Shown: positions 8,467 through 16,832 of the stretch, in pieces
Layout: each line of letters starts with the position of its first letter
Position numbering within the stretch: position 1 is the first letter of the stretch
Assembly (NCBI RefSeq): GCF_014645015.1
Contig: NZ_BMLC01000002.1
Location: forward strand, 434,001-498,000
Length of the DNA stretch: 64,000 nt
Source: Salinibacterium xinjiangense
GTDB taxonomy: Bacteria; Actinomycetota; Actinomycetes; Actinomycetales; Microbacteriaceae
Reading direction: 5' to 3'
Made by a program: the position numbers and the translations under genes
Notes under the pieces: generated by a model
Databases searched by the model: none
The model's input: the letters and a program-made list of their open reading frames with translations, nothing else
What the model was told of the DNA's origin: nothing

Positions 8467-8985
8467 CCCGACGGGTTGGGATCACGTTGATACGTCACGT
8501 GGTGATTCGGATGCTGCGTCCGCCCGCACGATGGCCCGGCGCTGGCTGCGTGGGCGTCGCGGTGATATGAGCCCGTTCTCGGATGGCAATGCTGTCGATG
8601 TGGAGGCGCCAGAGGCTCGGAGCTGCGGCACCCGAGCCTTAGTGTGACGTCGGCGATGTCGAGGAGCCGCCGCATTGCTTTGGAGCCCGATTTTCGGGCC
8701 TTATGGCCAGGACCTACGGCTAGCGCGCGTACCTGCTTGACTTCGGTGGCGCTGACCGGCGCGGCGCCATGAAGGTTCACTGCGGCCACGCCAGAGCCGT
8801 GAACCCGATACGCCTTGGCGCGGCCACCGGCCTCGGAAGTCCGCGCGCTGCCCGGACCGTTTTGAATCGAAAAGTTGGCCGGCCACCCTCTCTCGACAGG
8901 ACAGCAGCCAAAATTAACTGCGTTACCGAAAGTTGGCTTCAATCGCCTTCACAAATTCTGGGCGTCGCGGCGCAACCCTGGCCCT
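8467..8985. other. 519-bp stretch with no supported gene
   Basis: No reading frame here shows a recognisable domain, a start with a ribosome site, or homology by eye. A long reverse frame (8412-8942) crosses the tRNA and terminator and is not credible. The last 80 bp are noticeably AT-richer (AAAATTAACTGCG). The position, just inside the putative island next to tRNA-Ala, suggests decayed insertion material. Confidence 0.5.
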
Positions 8986-10503
8986 TCAGGCGCCGCGCAG
9001 CGCGATCGCCGTCCATGACACGGCGGGTAGCTCAATTGTGAGCGTTCCATCGACAAGAACTGCCGAGCTGACTGGCTTGGGCGTGACACGGTAAGGCTGA
9101 TCGAGCGTGTTCGCCGCATAGACGTCATCGTCGGAGATTATGTGGCTTTCGACGATCACGACATCGCCGAGGCTGCTCACGTCGATGGTGACCGTCGTCA
9201 CGGCATCTGGCGACCGGTTCACGATGAAGACGGCAGTCGCACCGTTTTCGGCATCGTGGGTTGCGACGGCATCGACAACGTTGACCGTGCCGTACTGCAC
9301 CGTGTCATAGCTGTCGGAGTTCAGCCGTACGTTGAGCGCTTCGCCCCGCGCGAGCCGCGACGTCAACGCGAACGGGTAAAAAATCGTTTGACGCCAAGCC
9401 TCGCCGTTTGGTTCGGTCATGATGGGCGCGATCACGTTGACAAGTTGGGCGAGGCTCGCAGAAGTGACCCGCTCGGCGTGTTTGAGCAGGGAAATCAAGA
9501 GGCTGCCGAACACGACCGCGTCTGCAACCGAATAGCAGTCTTCAAGCAGGCGCGGAGCAACGGGCCAGTCGTCGACCTCGGTGATTTTGTCAATCTGGTG
9601 GTAGCGCTCGATGTACCAGACGTTCCACTCGTCGAACGAAATGTTCATGGTCTTGCTGCTGCCCTTGGCCGCCTTCACATAATCGGCTGTTGCGATAACC
9701 GTTTCGATGAAGCGGTCCATGTTGACACCCGACGCGAGGAAGCTTGCGAGGTCGCCGTCCTTCTCCTCGTAGTAGGCATGGCAGGAGATGTAGTCGACAT
9801 CGTCATAGGTGTGCTCGAGTACGGTGCGCTCCCACGAGATGAAGGTTGGCATTTGCGCACTCGAACTCCCGCACACCACCAGCTCCAGGTCGGGATCGAC
9901 CTGGCGCATGGCCTTAGCGGTCTGCGCGGCTAGCTTGCCGTAGTCTTCCGCTGTGGAGTGGCCGAGTTGCCAGGGGCCGTCCATTTCATTGCCGAGGCAC
10001 CACATACGAACGTTGTGCGGTTCGTGCGTGCCATTGGCGATGCGTGCATCGGCGAACGCCGAGCCGGACCTGATATTGGCATATTCCAACACATCGAGGG
10101 CGTCCAGCACGCCGCGTGTGCCGAGGTTCACGGCATACATGAGCTCGCTGCCGACACTTGTGGTCCAACGAGCGAACTCGTCTATTCCGACCTCATTGGT
10201 TTCGGTCGAGTGCCACGCGAGATCGAGGCGAGTCGGCCGATTTTCTCGCGGGCCGACGCCGTCTTCCCAGCGGTAGCCAGAAACGAAGTTGCCGCCGGGG
10301 TAACGAATAGCAGACACGCCCAGTTCTCGGACCAGATCCTTGACGTCTTCACGAAAACCGTCGATGTCGGCTGTCGGATGGCTGGGCTCGTAGATTCCGT
10401 CGTAGACGCAGCGGCCCAGGTGCTCGACAAAGGAACCGAAAAGGCGACGGTTGATGACACCCGCACCAGAGCGCGGATCGATGGTGAAGTTCGCAGAAGG
10501 CAT
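8986..10503 (-). CDS. abfA: GH51 alpha-L-arabinofuranosidase
   Basis: It cleaves terminal alpha-L-arabinofuranosyl residues from arabinan or arabinoxylan oligosaccharides. The 505 residues match GH51 along their length. The N-terminus has GVINRRLFGSFVEHLGRCVYDGIYEP. The acid/base glutamate is Glu173 in CLGNEMDGPW and the nucleophile is Glu292 in SFDEWNVWY, at nearly the same numbers as E175/E294 of the Geobacillus enzyme. There is no signal peptide, so it acts on oligosaccharides imported by the ABC transporter encoded upstream in the same operon. ATG at 10501-10503 behind AGGAAAG. Last gene of the operon. Confidence 0.94.
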   Translation of the reverse strand: MPSANFTIDPRSGAGVINRRLFGSFVEHLGRCVYDGIYEPSHPTADIDGFREDVKDLVRELGVSAIRYPGGNFVSGYRWEDGVGPRENRPTRLDLAWHSTETNEVGIDEFARWTTSVGSELMYAVNLGTRGVLDALDVLEYANIRSGSAFADARIANGTHEPHNVRMWCLGNEMDGPWQLGHSTAEDYGKLAAQTAKAMRQVDPDLELVVCGSSSAQMPTFISWERTVLEHTYDDVDYISCHAYYEEKDGDLASFLASGVNMDRFIETVIATADYVKAAKGSSKTMNISFDEWNVWYIERYHQIDKITEVDDWPVAPRLLEDCYSVADAVVFGSLLISLLKHAERVTSASLAQLVNVIAPIMTEPNGEAWRQTIFYPFALTSRLARGEALNVRLNSDSYDTVQYGTVNVVDAVATHDAENGATAVFIVNRSPDAVTTVTIDVSSLGDVVIVESHIISDDDVYAANTLDQPYRVTPKPVSSAVLVDGTLTIELPAVSWTAIALRGA

Positions 10504-10539
10504 AGGTATCTTTCCTTGTCGATAGGGATGAGAAGAGGG

Positions 10540-11433
10540 CTACTTGAGGCTGCCGAGCGAGAGACCGCCCTGCCAGTACTTCTGGAGCGAGAGAAACGCG
10601 ACGATGAGCGGGATGATGGAAACGAGCGAGCCCATGACGATGATGCTCCACAGCGAGAACCCGCCCCCGTTGTTGCCCGAGGCCAGCCCCTGCCAGAGAT
10701 CGAGTCCGACCGTGACGGGGTACAAGTTGTTGTCGTTGAGCATTGCCAGCGGCAGAAAGTAGTTGTTCCAGGTCGCCACGATCGACAGCAGTAGTACCGT
10801 CACGATCGCCGGGCGCATCAGCGGCAGCGCGACCTGCACGAAGGTGCGGAACTCTCCGGCACCGTCAACGCGAGCGGCATCAAGCAACTCGTCTGGCACA
10901 GCATCGGCGATGTAAACCCGCATGAGGTAGACGCCGAAAGGGCTCAGCATCGAAGGCAAGATGACCGCCCAGATGGTGTTGGTCAGTTGTAGTCCCGCCA
11001 TCATGATGAAGGTCGGGATGACGAGCGCCGTGACGGGCACCATGACCGCGCCAAGCAACAGCGCGAAGGCGAAGCTTCGGCCTCGAAACTTGAACTTGGC
11101 GAAACCGTAGCCCGCGAGCACGGCCAGGACGGTCGCGCCCAGCCCGCCCGAGAGCGAGTAGAGCAGCGAGTTGCCCATCCAGCGCAGATAGATGCCACCG
11201 TTGAACGTGAACAGGTCGCGGAAGTTGCCGATGAAGTCGATGTTCTTGTCGAACCAGAGCGCACCATTTGTGCCGGCGAAGAGGCCCGTGGCGTCTTTGG
11301 AGCTGGCGACGATCAACCACCAGACCGGAATAAGGAAGTAGACGATGAGCGCCCCGAGGAACAGGTGCGCGGTGATGTTCCTGGGAGCACGGCGGGCTCC
11401 TGAGGGCCGGCGAGAGGTGAGGAGTGAGGTCAT
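10540..11433 (-). CDS. ABC sugar transporter permease (MalG/AraQ type)
   Basis: The second membrane subunit of a carbohydrate-uptake ABC importer, 297 residues with about six helices. The cytoplasmic coupling loop EAA motif is readable in DELLDAARVDGAGEFRTFVQVALPLMRPAI (about 187-216), which docks on the ATPase. The start overlaps the stop of the partner permease by 4 bp (ATGA). No ATP-binding subunit is encoded in the window, so the importer probably shares an MsiK-like multitask ATPase encoded elsewhere, as is usual in actinobacterial sugar importers. The substrate is inferred from the adjacent arabinofuranosidase: arabino-oligosaccharides. Confidence 0.9.
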   Translation of the reverse strand: MTSLLTSRRPSGARRAPRNITAHLFLGALIVYFLIPVWWLIVASSKDATGLFAGTNGALWFDKNIDFIGNFRDLFTFNGGIYLRWMGNSLLYSLSGGLGATVLAVLAGYGFAKFKFRGRSFAFALLLGAVMVPVTALVIPTFIMMAGLQLTNTIWAVILPSMLSPFGVYLMRVYIADAVPDELLDAARVDGAGEFRTFVQVALPLMRPAIVTVLLLSIVATWNNYFLPLAMLNDNNLYPVTVGLDLWQGLASGNNGGGFSLWSIIVMGSLVSIIPLIVAFLSLQKYWQGGLSLGSLK

Positions 11434-12392
11434 TGGAGGAAGCTCCCGCGCTTACGAGTGAGGAATAGGAAGATGTAGACGCACACAAAGACAACGAAGC
11501 CCAGCGAGAACGAGATCGCTGATGCGTAGTTGAACTGTGCGTAGGAAAAGGCCTGGGTATACGCGTACATGTTCGGCGTGAAACCCGGTGTGATTGTGCC
11601 GTTGGCAATCGGCCGGAGGATCTGCGGTTCGCTGAAGAACTGCAGAGTGCCGATGAGCGCAAATACCAGGATCAGAAGCAGAGCGTTGGTGACAAGCGGG
11701 ATCTTGATCCGAAGCGCAATCTGCCAAGCATTTGCCCCGTCGAGTCGGGCCGCTTCGTACAGGGAGGGATCGATTCCCTGCAGTGCCGCGTAGATGATGA
11801 TCATGTAATAGCCGGCCCATTGCCAGACAACGACATTCATGAGGGACTGGAAGATCAACCCGGAGCCGAGCATTTCCGGTGCGTCCGCGCCGAATGGCGC
11901 GAAAATTTGATCGAGGGGGCCGAAGTTGGGGCTGTAGAGGAAGCCCCACATGAGCGCGCCGATTACCCCAGGAATCGCGTAGGGCAGGAAAATCATGAGC
12001 CTGGCGATGCGGGAGAACCGCGTCGTGATCGCATCAAGGATGAGGGCGACGGTCAGCGACAGCGCCATTTGTAAGGGGATGAGGGTGAGCGAGAAGCGCA
12101 CCACGAACCAGACTCCCTCGAGGAACTGAGGGTCCCTGAACGCCTTCGCATACTGCGCGAAGAACGTGAACCGCGTTCCGGTTGCCAGGCCCTTCGTGAA
12201 GAGGCTCAAGTAGAACGCGTACGCAAGCGGAGCGACCAGGAACGTGACAAAAACAACTGCAAATGGTGCGATGAAGAGCCAGCCCATACGGCCGTGGCGC
12301 CGCTGGCGAGCGCCGATTCCGACTCTCTTCGGAGCCTTGAAAGCATGAGATCCCGGGGGCGCTGAGCCCACAATTCTTGTCGTCACGGCCAT
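11430..12392 (-). CDS. ABC sugar transporter permease (MalF/UgpA type)
   Basis: The first membrane subunit of the same importer, 320 residues. A basic N-terminus (GIGARQRRHGRMG) precedes the first helix (WLFIAPFAVVFVTFLVAPLAYAFYLSLF). A periplasmic loop and five further helices follow, with the EAA loop at IDPSLYEAARLDGANAWQIALRIKIPL (about 211-237). It sits between the binding-protein gene, across a 156-bp gap that holds a strong stem-loop, and the second permease, overlapping by 4 bp. The gap and hairpin fit the usual pattern in which the binding protein is made in excess over the permeases. Confidence 0.9.
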   Translation of the reverse strand: MAVTTRIVGSAPPGSHAFKAPKRVGIGARQRRHGRMGWLFIAPFAVVFVTFLVAPLAYAFYLSLFTKGLATGTRFTFFAQYAKAFRDPQFLEGVWFVVRFSLTLIPLQMALSLTVALILDAITTRFSRIARLMIFLPYAIPGVIGALMWGFLYSPNFGPLDQIFAPFGADAPEMLGSGLIFQSLMNVVVWQWAGYYMIIIYAALQGIDPSLYEAARLDGANAWQIALRIKIPLVTNALLLILVFALIGTLQFFSEPQILRPIANGTITPGFTPNMYAYTQAFSYAQFNYASAISFSLGFVVFVCVYIFLFLTRKRGSFLQ

Positions 12393-12445
12393 GGTCCAAC
12401 TTCTTCGTTAGGGGGTTTGCGCAGCGGGGCGCGAGAGAGGGGGTG

Positions 12446-12479
12446 GTGGTCCCGCACGATTCACATCGTGCGGGACCAC
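12446..12479 (-). promoter_or_regulatory. Intercistronic stem-loop between binding protein and permease genes
   Basis: A perfect 15-bp stem (GTGGTCCCGCACGAT / ATCGTGCGGGACCAC) with a TCAC loop. On the transcribed strand it is followed by C-rich sequence, not a T-run, so it is unlikely to be a simple terminator. A 3' stabiliser of the binding-protein mRNA is the likelier role. Confidence 0.75.
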
Positions 12480-12548
12480 TGTGGGCGGCGCTGCCGACCG
12501 GGGTGCTGCTGGAACTGCCAGTGCTATCGGGTAGCGCCTGGTGTGGTG

Positions 12549-13907
12549 CTATTTGAGGGTGAAGCCCTGTTCCTGGGCGTACGCAACGAGTCGCTCTTGC
12601 ACCTGGTCTGCCGCAGCTGAGCCCGTGAGCTCGCCCGCGTTGACTGCGGTGAGAGCTTCCTGCAGTTGTGCGTAGTAATAGACCTGGAACGGGCTGTACA
12701 CGTAACCCTCATAGGAGGCCGCCGCCGGCACGTAGATGTCCTTGTTCACGGTCTGGCCTCCGAAGAACGCCACTTCGGCGTTCATGAACTCGTCTGAGGT
12801 CAGTACGTTTTGGTTGAGCGGGAAGATGACCTGGTTGGACCAGCCGTCCTTGAGTGATGCGTCATCGGCGTAGAGGCCGAGGGCGACCTTCGCCGCCAGC
12901 TCCTTATTCGACGCCTGAGCGGTCACGGCGAGAGCCGAGCCCCCCCAGTTGGCGGCGACCGGGTTCGCCGGGTCCCACTGGGGCAGTGGAGCGGAAGCCC
13001 AGGTTCCCTGGTCGGTGCCGCCGCCGACGCCGACGCCAGCGCCGGTCAGGTAGCCGGGTGCCCACGCTGCGGAGATATAGGTGGCGTAGTCGCCGTTCAC
13101 AACACCGGCAATGTACTCGGGGGTGAACTGATCGACTGTGCCGACGAGGCCGTCCTTGACGAGGTCTGCCCAGTAGTCGAGAACGTCTTTGGAGTCCCGG
13201 TCGTCAAGGTTGACTTCGATCTCAGTGGGGTTGGCCGGGTCGAACTCGAACGGCTGAGCGCCCTTCTGCTGTACGAGCGCGAAGTACACCGCGGGGGTGT
13301 TTGCACCGAGATCGCCGAAGAGAGGTCCGCCTGCATCCTTGACCTTCTGTGCAGCTGCGCGGTACTCGTCCCACGTGGTTGGCGGGGTGATGTCGTACTT
13401 CTCGAAGACGTCCGTGCGGTAGATCATGGCCATAGGGCCGCCGTCGATGGGGACAGCGTAGACGGCGTCACCGACGGAAACGTCCTTCCACGCACCCTCG
13501 CTGAAGTTACCGCGAACCGCCGCAACGCCGAGGTCGCTGATGTCGACGAGCGAGTCCTGAATCTGGAAGTTCGGAACGCGGTCGGCCTCGAGCATGACGA
13601 CATCCGGAGCCCCGGTTCCCGCGACGATTGCCGTCTGGAACTTGTCGTATTCATCGGCACCGGCGCCAGCGTTGGTCCAGCAGACCTGAACGTCGTCGTT
13701 CAGTGCGTTGAAGTTGTCAACGACCTTGTCCATATTGGGGTACCACGCCCAGACCGACACCACGGGTGCGTCGGTCTTCGTGATGGTGTTCGTGCAGCCC
13801 TCAGCCTTGGTTCCGGTTTCGGATCCGTTGGGAGAGGGGGCGCATGCTGCGAGGAGCGCGGCTACCGCAAGAGCGGTCGCGGCGACCGAAACAGTCCTTC
13901 GATTCAC
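12549..13907 (-). CDS. Extracellular sugar-binding lipoprotein of the ABC importer
   Basis: The solute receptor of the importer, 452 residues. The start chosen is GTG at 13905-13907, with AGGAAGG spaced 8 nt upstream; longer in-frame extensions run through the promoter and operator and are rejected. The signal peptide NRRTVSVAATALAVAALLAAC ends in a lipobox with Cys22, so the protein is lipid-anchored to the outside of the membrane. The mature part is a family 1 binding protein (VVSVWAWYPNMDKVVDNFN..., EADRVPNFQ..., AVPIDGGPMAMIYRTDVFEKY). First structural gene after the LacI-type regulator gene. Arabinoside specificity is inferred from the operon. Confidence 0.92.
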   Translation of the reverse strand: MNRRTVSVAATALAVAALLAACAPSPNGSETGTKAEGCTNTITKTDAPVVSVWAWYPNMDKVVDNFNALNDDVQVCWTNAGAGADEYDKFQTAIVAGTGAPDVVMLEADRVPNFQIQDSLVDISDLGVAAVRGNFSEGAWKDVSVGDAVYAVPIDGGPMAMIYRTDVFEKYDITPPTTWDEYRAAAQKVKDAGGPLFGDLGANTPAVYFALVQQKGAQPFEFDPANPTEIEVNLDDRDSKDVLDYWADLVKDGLVGTVDQFTPEYIAGVVNGDYATYISAAWAPGYLTGAGVGVGGGTDQGTWASAPLPQWDPANPVAANWGGSALAVTAQASNKELAAKVALGLYADDASLKDGWSNQVIFPLNQNVLTSDEFMNAEVAFFGGQTVNKDIYVPAAASYEGYVYSPFQVYYYAQLQEALTAVNAGELTGSAAADQVQERLVAYAQEQGFTLK

Positions 13908-13957
13908 TGTGTGCCTTCCTGGTGACGTCTTTGTCTGTGTTGATTCGGAGAGGTTTC

Positions 13958-13977
13958 CAACGTTGTATATAACGTTG
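13958..13977. promoter_or_regulatory. LacI-type operator palindrome
   Basis: The arms CAACGTT and AACGTTG are perfect inverted repeats around a GTATAT centre. The site begins at about +1 of the promoter at 13984-14012 and lies between the regulator gene and its target operon, as expected for a repressor of the LacI family. No second copy is seen upstream of the regulator gene. Confidence 0.85.
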
Positions 13978-13983
13978 TAATGA

Positions 13984-14012
13984 ATAATGGCCTCCCGACC
14001 AGACGCTGTCAA
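13984..14012 (-). promoter_or_regulatory. Promoter of the arabinoside transport operon
   Basis: On the reverse strand TTGACA (14007-14012) is a perfect -35 box, with a 17-bp spacer and CATTAT (13984-13989) as -10. Transcription should start close to 13977, which places the palindromic operator at about +1 to +20. The promoter lies just downstream of the stop of the LacI-type gene. Confidence 0.8.
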
Positions 14013-14028
14013 TACCGATTTGACGTGG

Positions 14029-15090
14029 TTAGAGAAGCACGGGTGAAGGCAGCGATTCCGGCGCAGTAGCGGGTCGGTTCGGGGCGCTCGACTCCCTCTC
14101 AATCAGGCGGAAAGCGGTCAGATGCTCCCTCGGTGGCAGCGGGGTGTCAGCACTGGCGATTCGTTCGATCAGGTATTCCACCGCGACTTCGGCAATCTCC
14201 TCCCGGCCGGGATCGATCGACGACAGCGACGGGAGGGTGTACTTCGTCTCGTCGATGTTGTCGAAGCCGACGACGGCAACGTCGTGCGGAATGCGAATCC
14301 CAGCCTCCTGCATCACCCGCATGGCCCCGAGAGCAAGCAGATCATTGAATGCCACGACCCCGTCGAAAGGAATGTTGCGTGCCAGATAGTCGCGCATGGC
14401 TTTTGCACCGTCAGCCCGAAGCCACAATTCCACTGGGCACACGAGAGTTTCGTCGAACTCGACCCCGGCATTGGCGAGTGCCCGCTTGTATCCGACCAAT
14501 CGCAGCCCGGCAGATCCGATTTCTTCCCCGGGATGGCTTCCGAACGCCAGCACTCGACGGCGGCCCTGGCCCAGGAGGTGTTCGGTAGCTGCCTGCACAC
14601 CCTCCACATTCTGCATCGTCACATGGTCTGTGGGGCCATTGAAGATTCGCTCACCCAGCAGTACAACCGGAGTATTGACGCTGTCGAGCACGCCGGCGTC
14701 CTCCTCGCCGAGGGCGAGGGCGCTGTACAGGATGCCGTCGACGAGCTGCGTGCGCGGGCCGCGCAGGAGAAGGAGTTCCCGATTGCGGTCATATCCGGCC
14801 TGTTCAATGATCACGGAAAGCCCGCGGGCCTCGGCGGCCCACATGACCGCGTCGGCGAGCTCGGAGAAGTAGGCATTCCGGATGTCGGGGACGATCAGGC
14901 TTATGACACCGGTGCGGCCCGAACGCAGGCCGCGGGCGCTCAGGTTCGGAAGGTATTCGAGTTCTTCGATCGCTTTCCTGACCCGTGCACGCGTTTCGGC
15001 GCGAACGTGGGGAAAATCGTTGATGACATTCGAAACCGTCTTTATCGAAACTCCCGCGATGCGGGCGACGTCATGCATCGTGGCGGCCAC
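14029..15090 (-). CDS. LacI-family transcriptional regulator of the arabinoside operon
   Basis: A 353-residue LacI/GalR repressor. The DNA-binding helix-turn-helix and hinge are at residues 5-62 (MHDVARIAGVSIKTVSNVIN and then YLPNLSARGLRSGRTG). The periplasmic-binding-like effector domain follows (ISLIVPDIRNAYFSELADAV, FDGVVAFNDLLALGAMRVM, VVGFDNIDE). The GTG start at 15088-15090 has AGGGG upstream; an ATG four codons later is possible. It lies on the same strand directly upstream of the operon, whose operator is at 13958-13977. Relief of repression by arabinose or an arabino-oligosaccharide is inferred from context. Confidence 0.93.
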   Translation of the reverse strand: MAATMHDVARIAGVSIKTVSNVINDFPHVRAETRARVRKAIEELEYLPNLSARGLRSGRTGVISLIVPDIRNAYFSELADAVMWAAEARGLSVIIEQAGYDRNRELLLLRGPRTQLVDGILYSALALGEEDAGVLDSVNTPVVLLGERIFNGPTDHVTMQNVEGVQAATEHLLGQGRRRVLAFGSHPGEEIGSAGLRLVGYKRALANAGVEFDETLVCPVELWLRADGAKAMRDYLARNIPFDGVVAFNDLLALGAMRVMQEAGIRIPHDVAVVGFDNIDETKYTLPSLSSIDPGREEIAEVAVEYLIERIASADTPLPPREHLTAFRLIERESSAPNRPATAPESLPSPVLL

Positions 15091-15258
15091 AGTGGTGCCC
15101 CTGCCTGCTCTGGGTTGGATGGTTGCAAGTGGCAGATTACAACTATCTACCGCCTCGATGCCCCTGTTCAGTGAGCGGCACCGCGTGCGAGCCCGGATTC
15201 AGGCGCCACACACTCTGCGGTCCACTGAGTTGCTGCGGACATTTCGGACAGTGGGCCC

Positions 15259-15366
15259 TTCAACGACGTCGCCATTGCGTACGACGTCGGCCCCGAGACG
15301 CTCCGGAACTGGCCGGGCAAATTTGGCGAGCCCAGCGGGGGTACGGAGGGTCTGCTGCACGAGTAG
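15259..15366 (+). pseudogene. Fragment of an IS3-type transposase OrfA
   Basis: The frame reads FNDVAIAYDVGPETLRNW, then GGTEGLLHE and a stop. This is the helix-turn-helix portion of IS3-group OrfA proteins (pattern VA..Y.VGPETLRNWV...R...GGTE). There is no start and no downstream OrfB of the same type. It abuts the second IS3 relic, which may have inserted into it. Confidence 0.65.
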
Positions 15367-15403
15367 GTGACATCTGACCAGGTTGGCCCGGGAGGATGGC
15401 ATC

Positions 15404-16286
15404 GTGCCTCAGTCCTATCCGGATGAGTTCGGTGGCGACGTCGTTCGTGTTGCTCCCGGTCGTGAGCCTGATGACCATCGAGCGCATCGCAAAGGACTTC
15501 GGTGGTCACGTGATGACGTTCCAGAAGTGATTGCAGCGTGCTGCGGTGGGCGACGGCGCCGGGCCCGGCCAAACGCGCGCGGACGAAGCCCGCGATGCTG
15601 GCCAGGAAATGGCGGATGGCAGTCCGTGGTGCAGCTGTCGTGACAACTCCTGGTGTGGCGCGTTCGGCAAGAAACGAGGAAGGAACGGTGAGAAGTCCGG
15701 ACCTGTGGTCTACGACGACCTCTGTACGGTGATCGATAGCACCGGGCGCACCCGGCATGAGTTCACCGCCGGGAAGCCGAACCAGTCCTGGCTGGCTGAA
15801 ATCACCGAACACCGAACCATCACGGAGGGTGAGCTCTATCTCAGCGCGGTTGAAGACGGGTTCTCGAACCGAGATCGTTGGCTACTAGATCGACTCCAGA
15901 ATGAAGTGCGGTCTGGCCGCCAATGTGTGAGAGAACCCTGTCGCGATGCGGGGTGACGTTGCCGGCTGCGCAGCTCACAGGGATCGAGGATCACAATTTC
16001 GAAGCCGGAAGTTCCTGCGCGCTCTTCCCCGCTGCCGGATGCTCGGCTCGGCGGGCAGGGTCACCTCGTGCGCTGGCAATGCGGCGATACAGTCGTCCTT
16101 CAGCCTGCCGAAGAAGAACGTCCCCGATCGCCGCTTCTGGGCCACCCGTGAGTACCTGCGCATCGCGATCGTGACCTGGATCGAACGCACCCGCCACGGC
16201 CGCTGGCGCAGACAGTCCCGCCTCGGACGTTTGGCCCCGTCGAATTCGAGGCCACCATGAACATGCCAGCCGCACTGGCTGCGTGA
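15404..16286 (+). pseudogene. Decayed IS3-family transposase (OrfA and OrfB remnants)
   Basis: OrfA begins with a GTG and PQSYPDEFGGDVVRV, then continues in another frame as IERIAKDFGGHVMTFQK before a stop. OrfB is recognisable from 15704: VYDDLCTV, EFTAGKPNQSWLAEITEH, GELYLSAVEDGFSNR, then after a frameshift DVAGCAAHRDRGSQFRSRKFLRAL, GNAAIQSSF, FWATREYLRIAIVTWIERTRH, RLGRLAP and, after another shift, EFEATMNMPAALAA with a stop at 16284-16286. The catalytic DDE core is broken: the first Asp region reads AEITEH where TDITEH is usual, the second Asp survives in HRDRGSQF, and the final Glu is replaced in GNAAIQSSF (usually NAAMESF). At least two frameshifts and one stop make it non-functional. 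Confidence 0.88.
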
Positions 16287-16832
16287 CAGGAAACTGTCAC
16301 CCAACCGTGCGGCACACCCATGGACCCGCCCGAACGTGCCGCAGGGAATGTCATGAGCTGAGGCAGCGTCGGGCGATAGGAGTGGTTCCAAAGGGATACC
16401 GCGCAGGGGTCTCGCATGAAACAAATCAGGCACAGGAGCTCGAAAGATTTCGAGGCATGTCCCAGCATCTGATGGTCGAATTCAACCCGGATGCCTTGGT
16501 TGAATTCACACGCTTAGGCCAGCGTCGAGTGATGCGCGTCGTCTCAGCAGGGAATCCCAGGCCCGGGAGTTGACGTCTGTATCCCGCCGTCACAGGAACC
16601 GGGGAACAGGGCCAGCCCCGACATTCACAGGGAGACGATGGATGGTGAGGGCACTGTTTGCGGGGTTCTGCTGTGGTTCTGCTGTCAGGAGGAGGCTTCT
16701 CACGTTTTTCTTCCTCATGCTCCGTTAGCCTTTTGGCATGGAGAAAACAGCCGAAAGTTCCTCTGTCGACGGTCACCATCCCGGCGCCCGGATCACGCCG
16801 GGCGCGACCCGCTCCATGGTTGCCGAAGTGTC
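16287..16832. other. 546-bp gap with no gene; hairpin before the CBS-protein gene
   Basis: No credible coding frame is present. The only structure noted is an 8-bp perfect hairpin at 16784-16805 (GCGCCCGG / CCGGGCGC, 6-nt loop), 27 nt upstream of the next start codon. It has no T-run, so it may affect translation of the downstream mRNA. No known metal riboswitch could be recognised. Confidence 0.5.

Noticed and set aside
8355-8570. A 71-codon frame beginning MAQLVARLVRIEEVRSSNLLGST.
   Set aside because: It is the translation of the tRNA-Ala gene and its terminator, a well-known annotation artefact.
8412-8942. A 176-codon reverse frame between tRNA-Ala and the arabinofuranosidase gene.
   Set aside because: It runs through the terminator of the tRNA, has no domain and no ribosome site.
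9142-10794. Long plus-strand frames opposite the arabinofuranosidase gene.
   Set aside because: The reverse-strand gene has both GH51 catalytic glutamates; the opposite frames have no recognisable motif.
12549-14102. A longer version of the sugar-binding protein starting near 14102.
   Set aside because: The extra residues would be encoded by the promoter and operator and would bury the lipoprotein signal peptide; the GTG at 13907 has a good ribosome site.
15168-15812. A 214-codon reverse frame in the IS region.
   Set aside because: It is antisense to the decayed IS3 OrfA/OrfB and shows no domain of its own.
16784-16805. A metal-sensing riboswitch before the CBS-domain membrane protein.
   Set aside because: Only a simple 8-bp hairpin is present; none of the conserved core elements of M-box or yybP-ykoY RNAs could be found.
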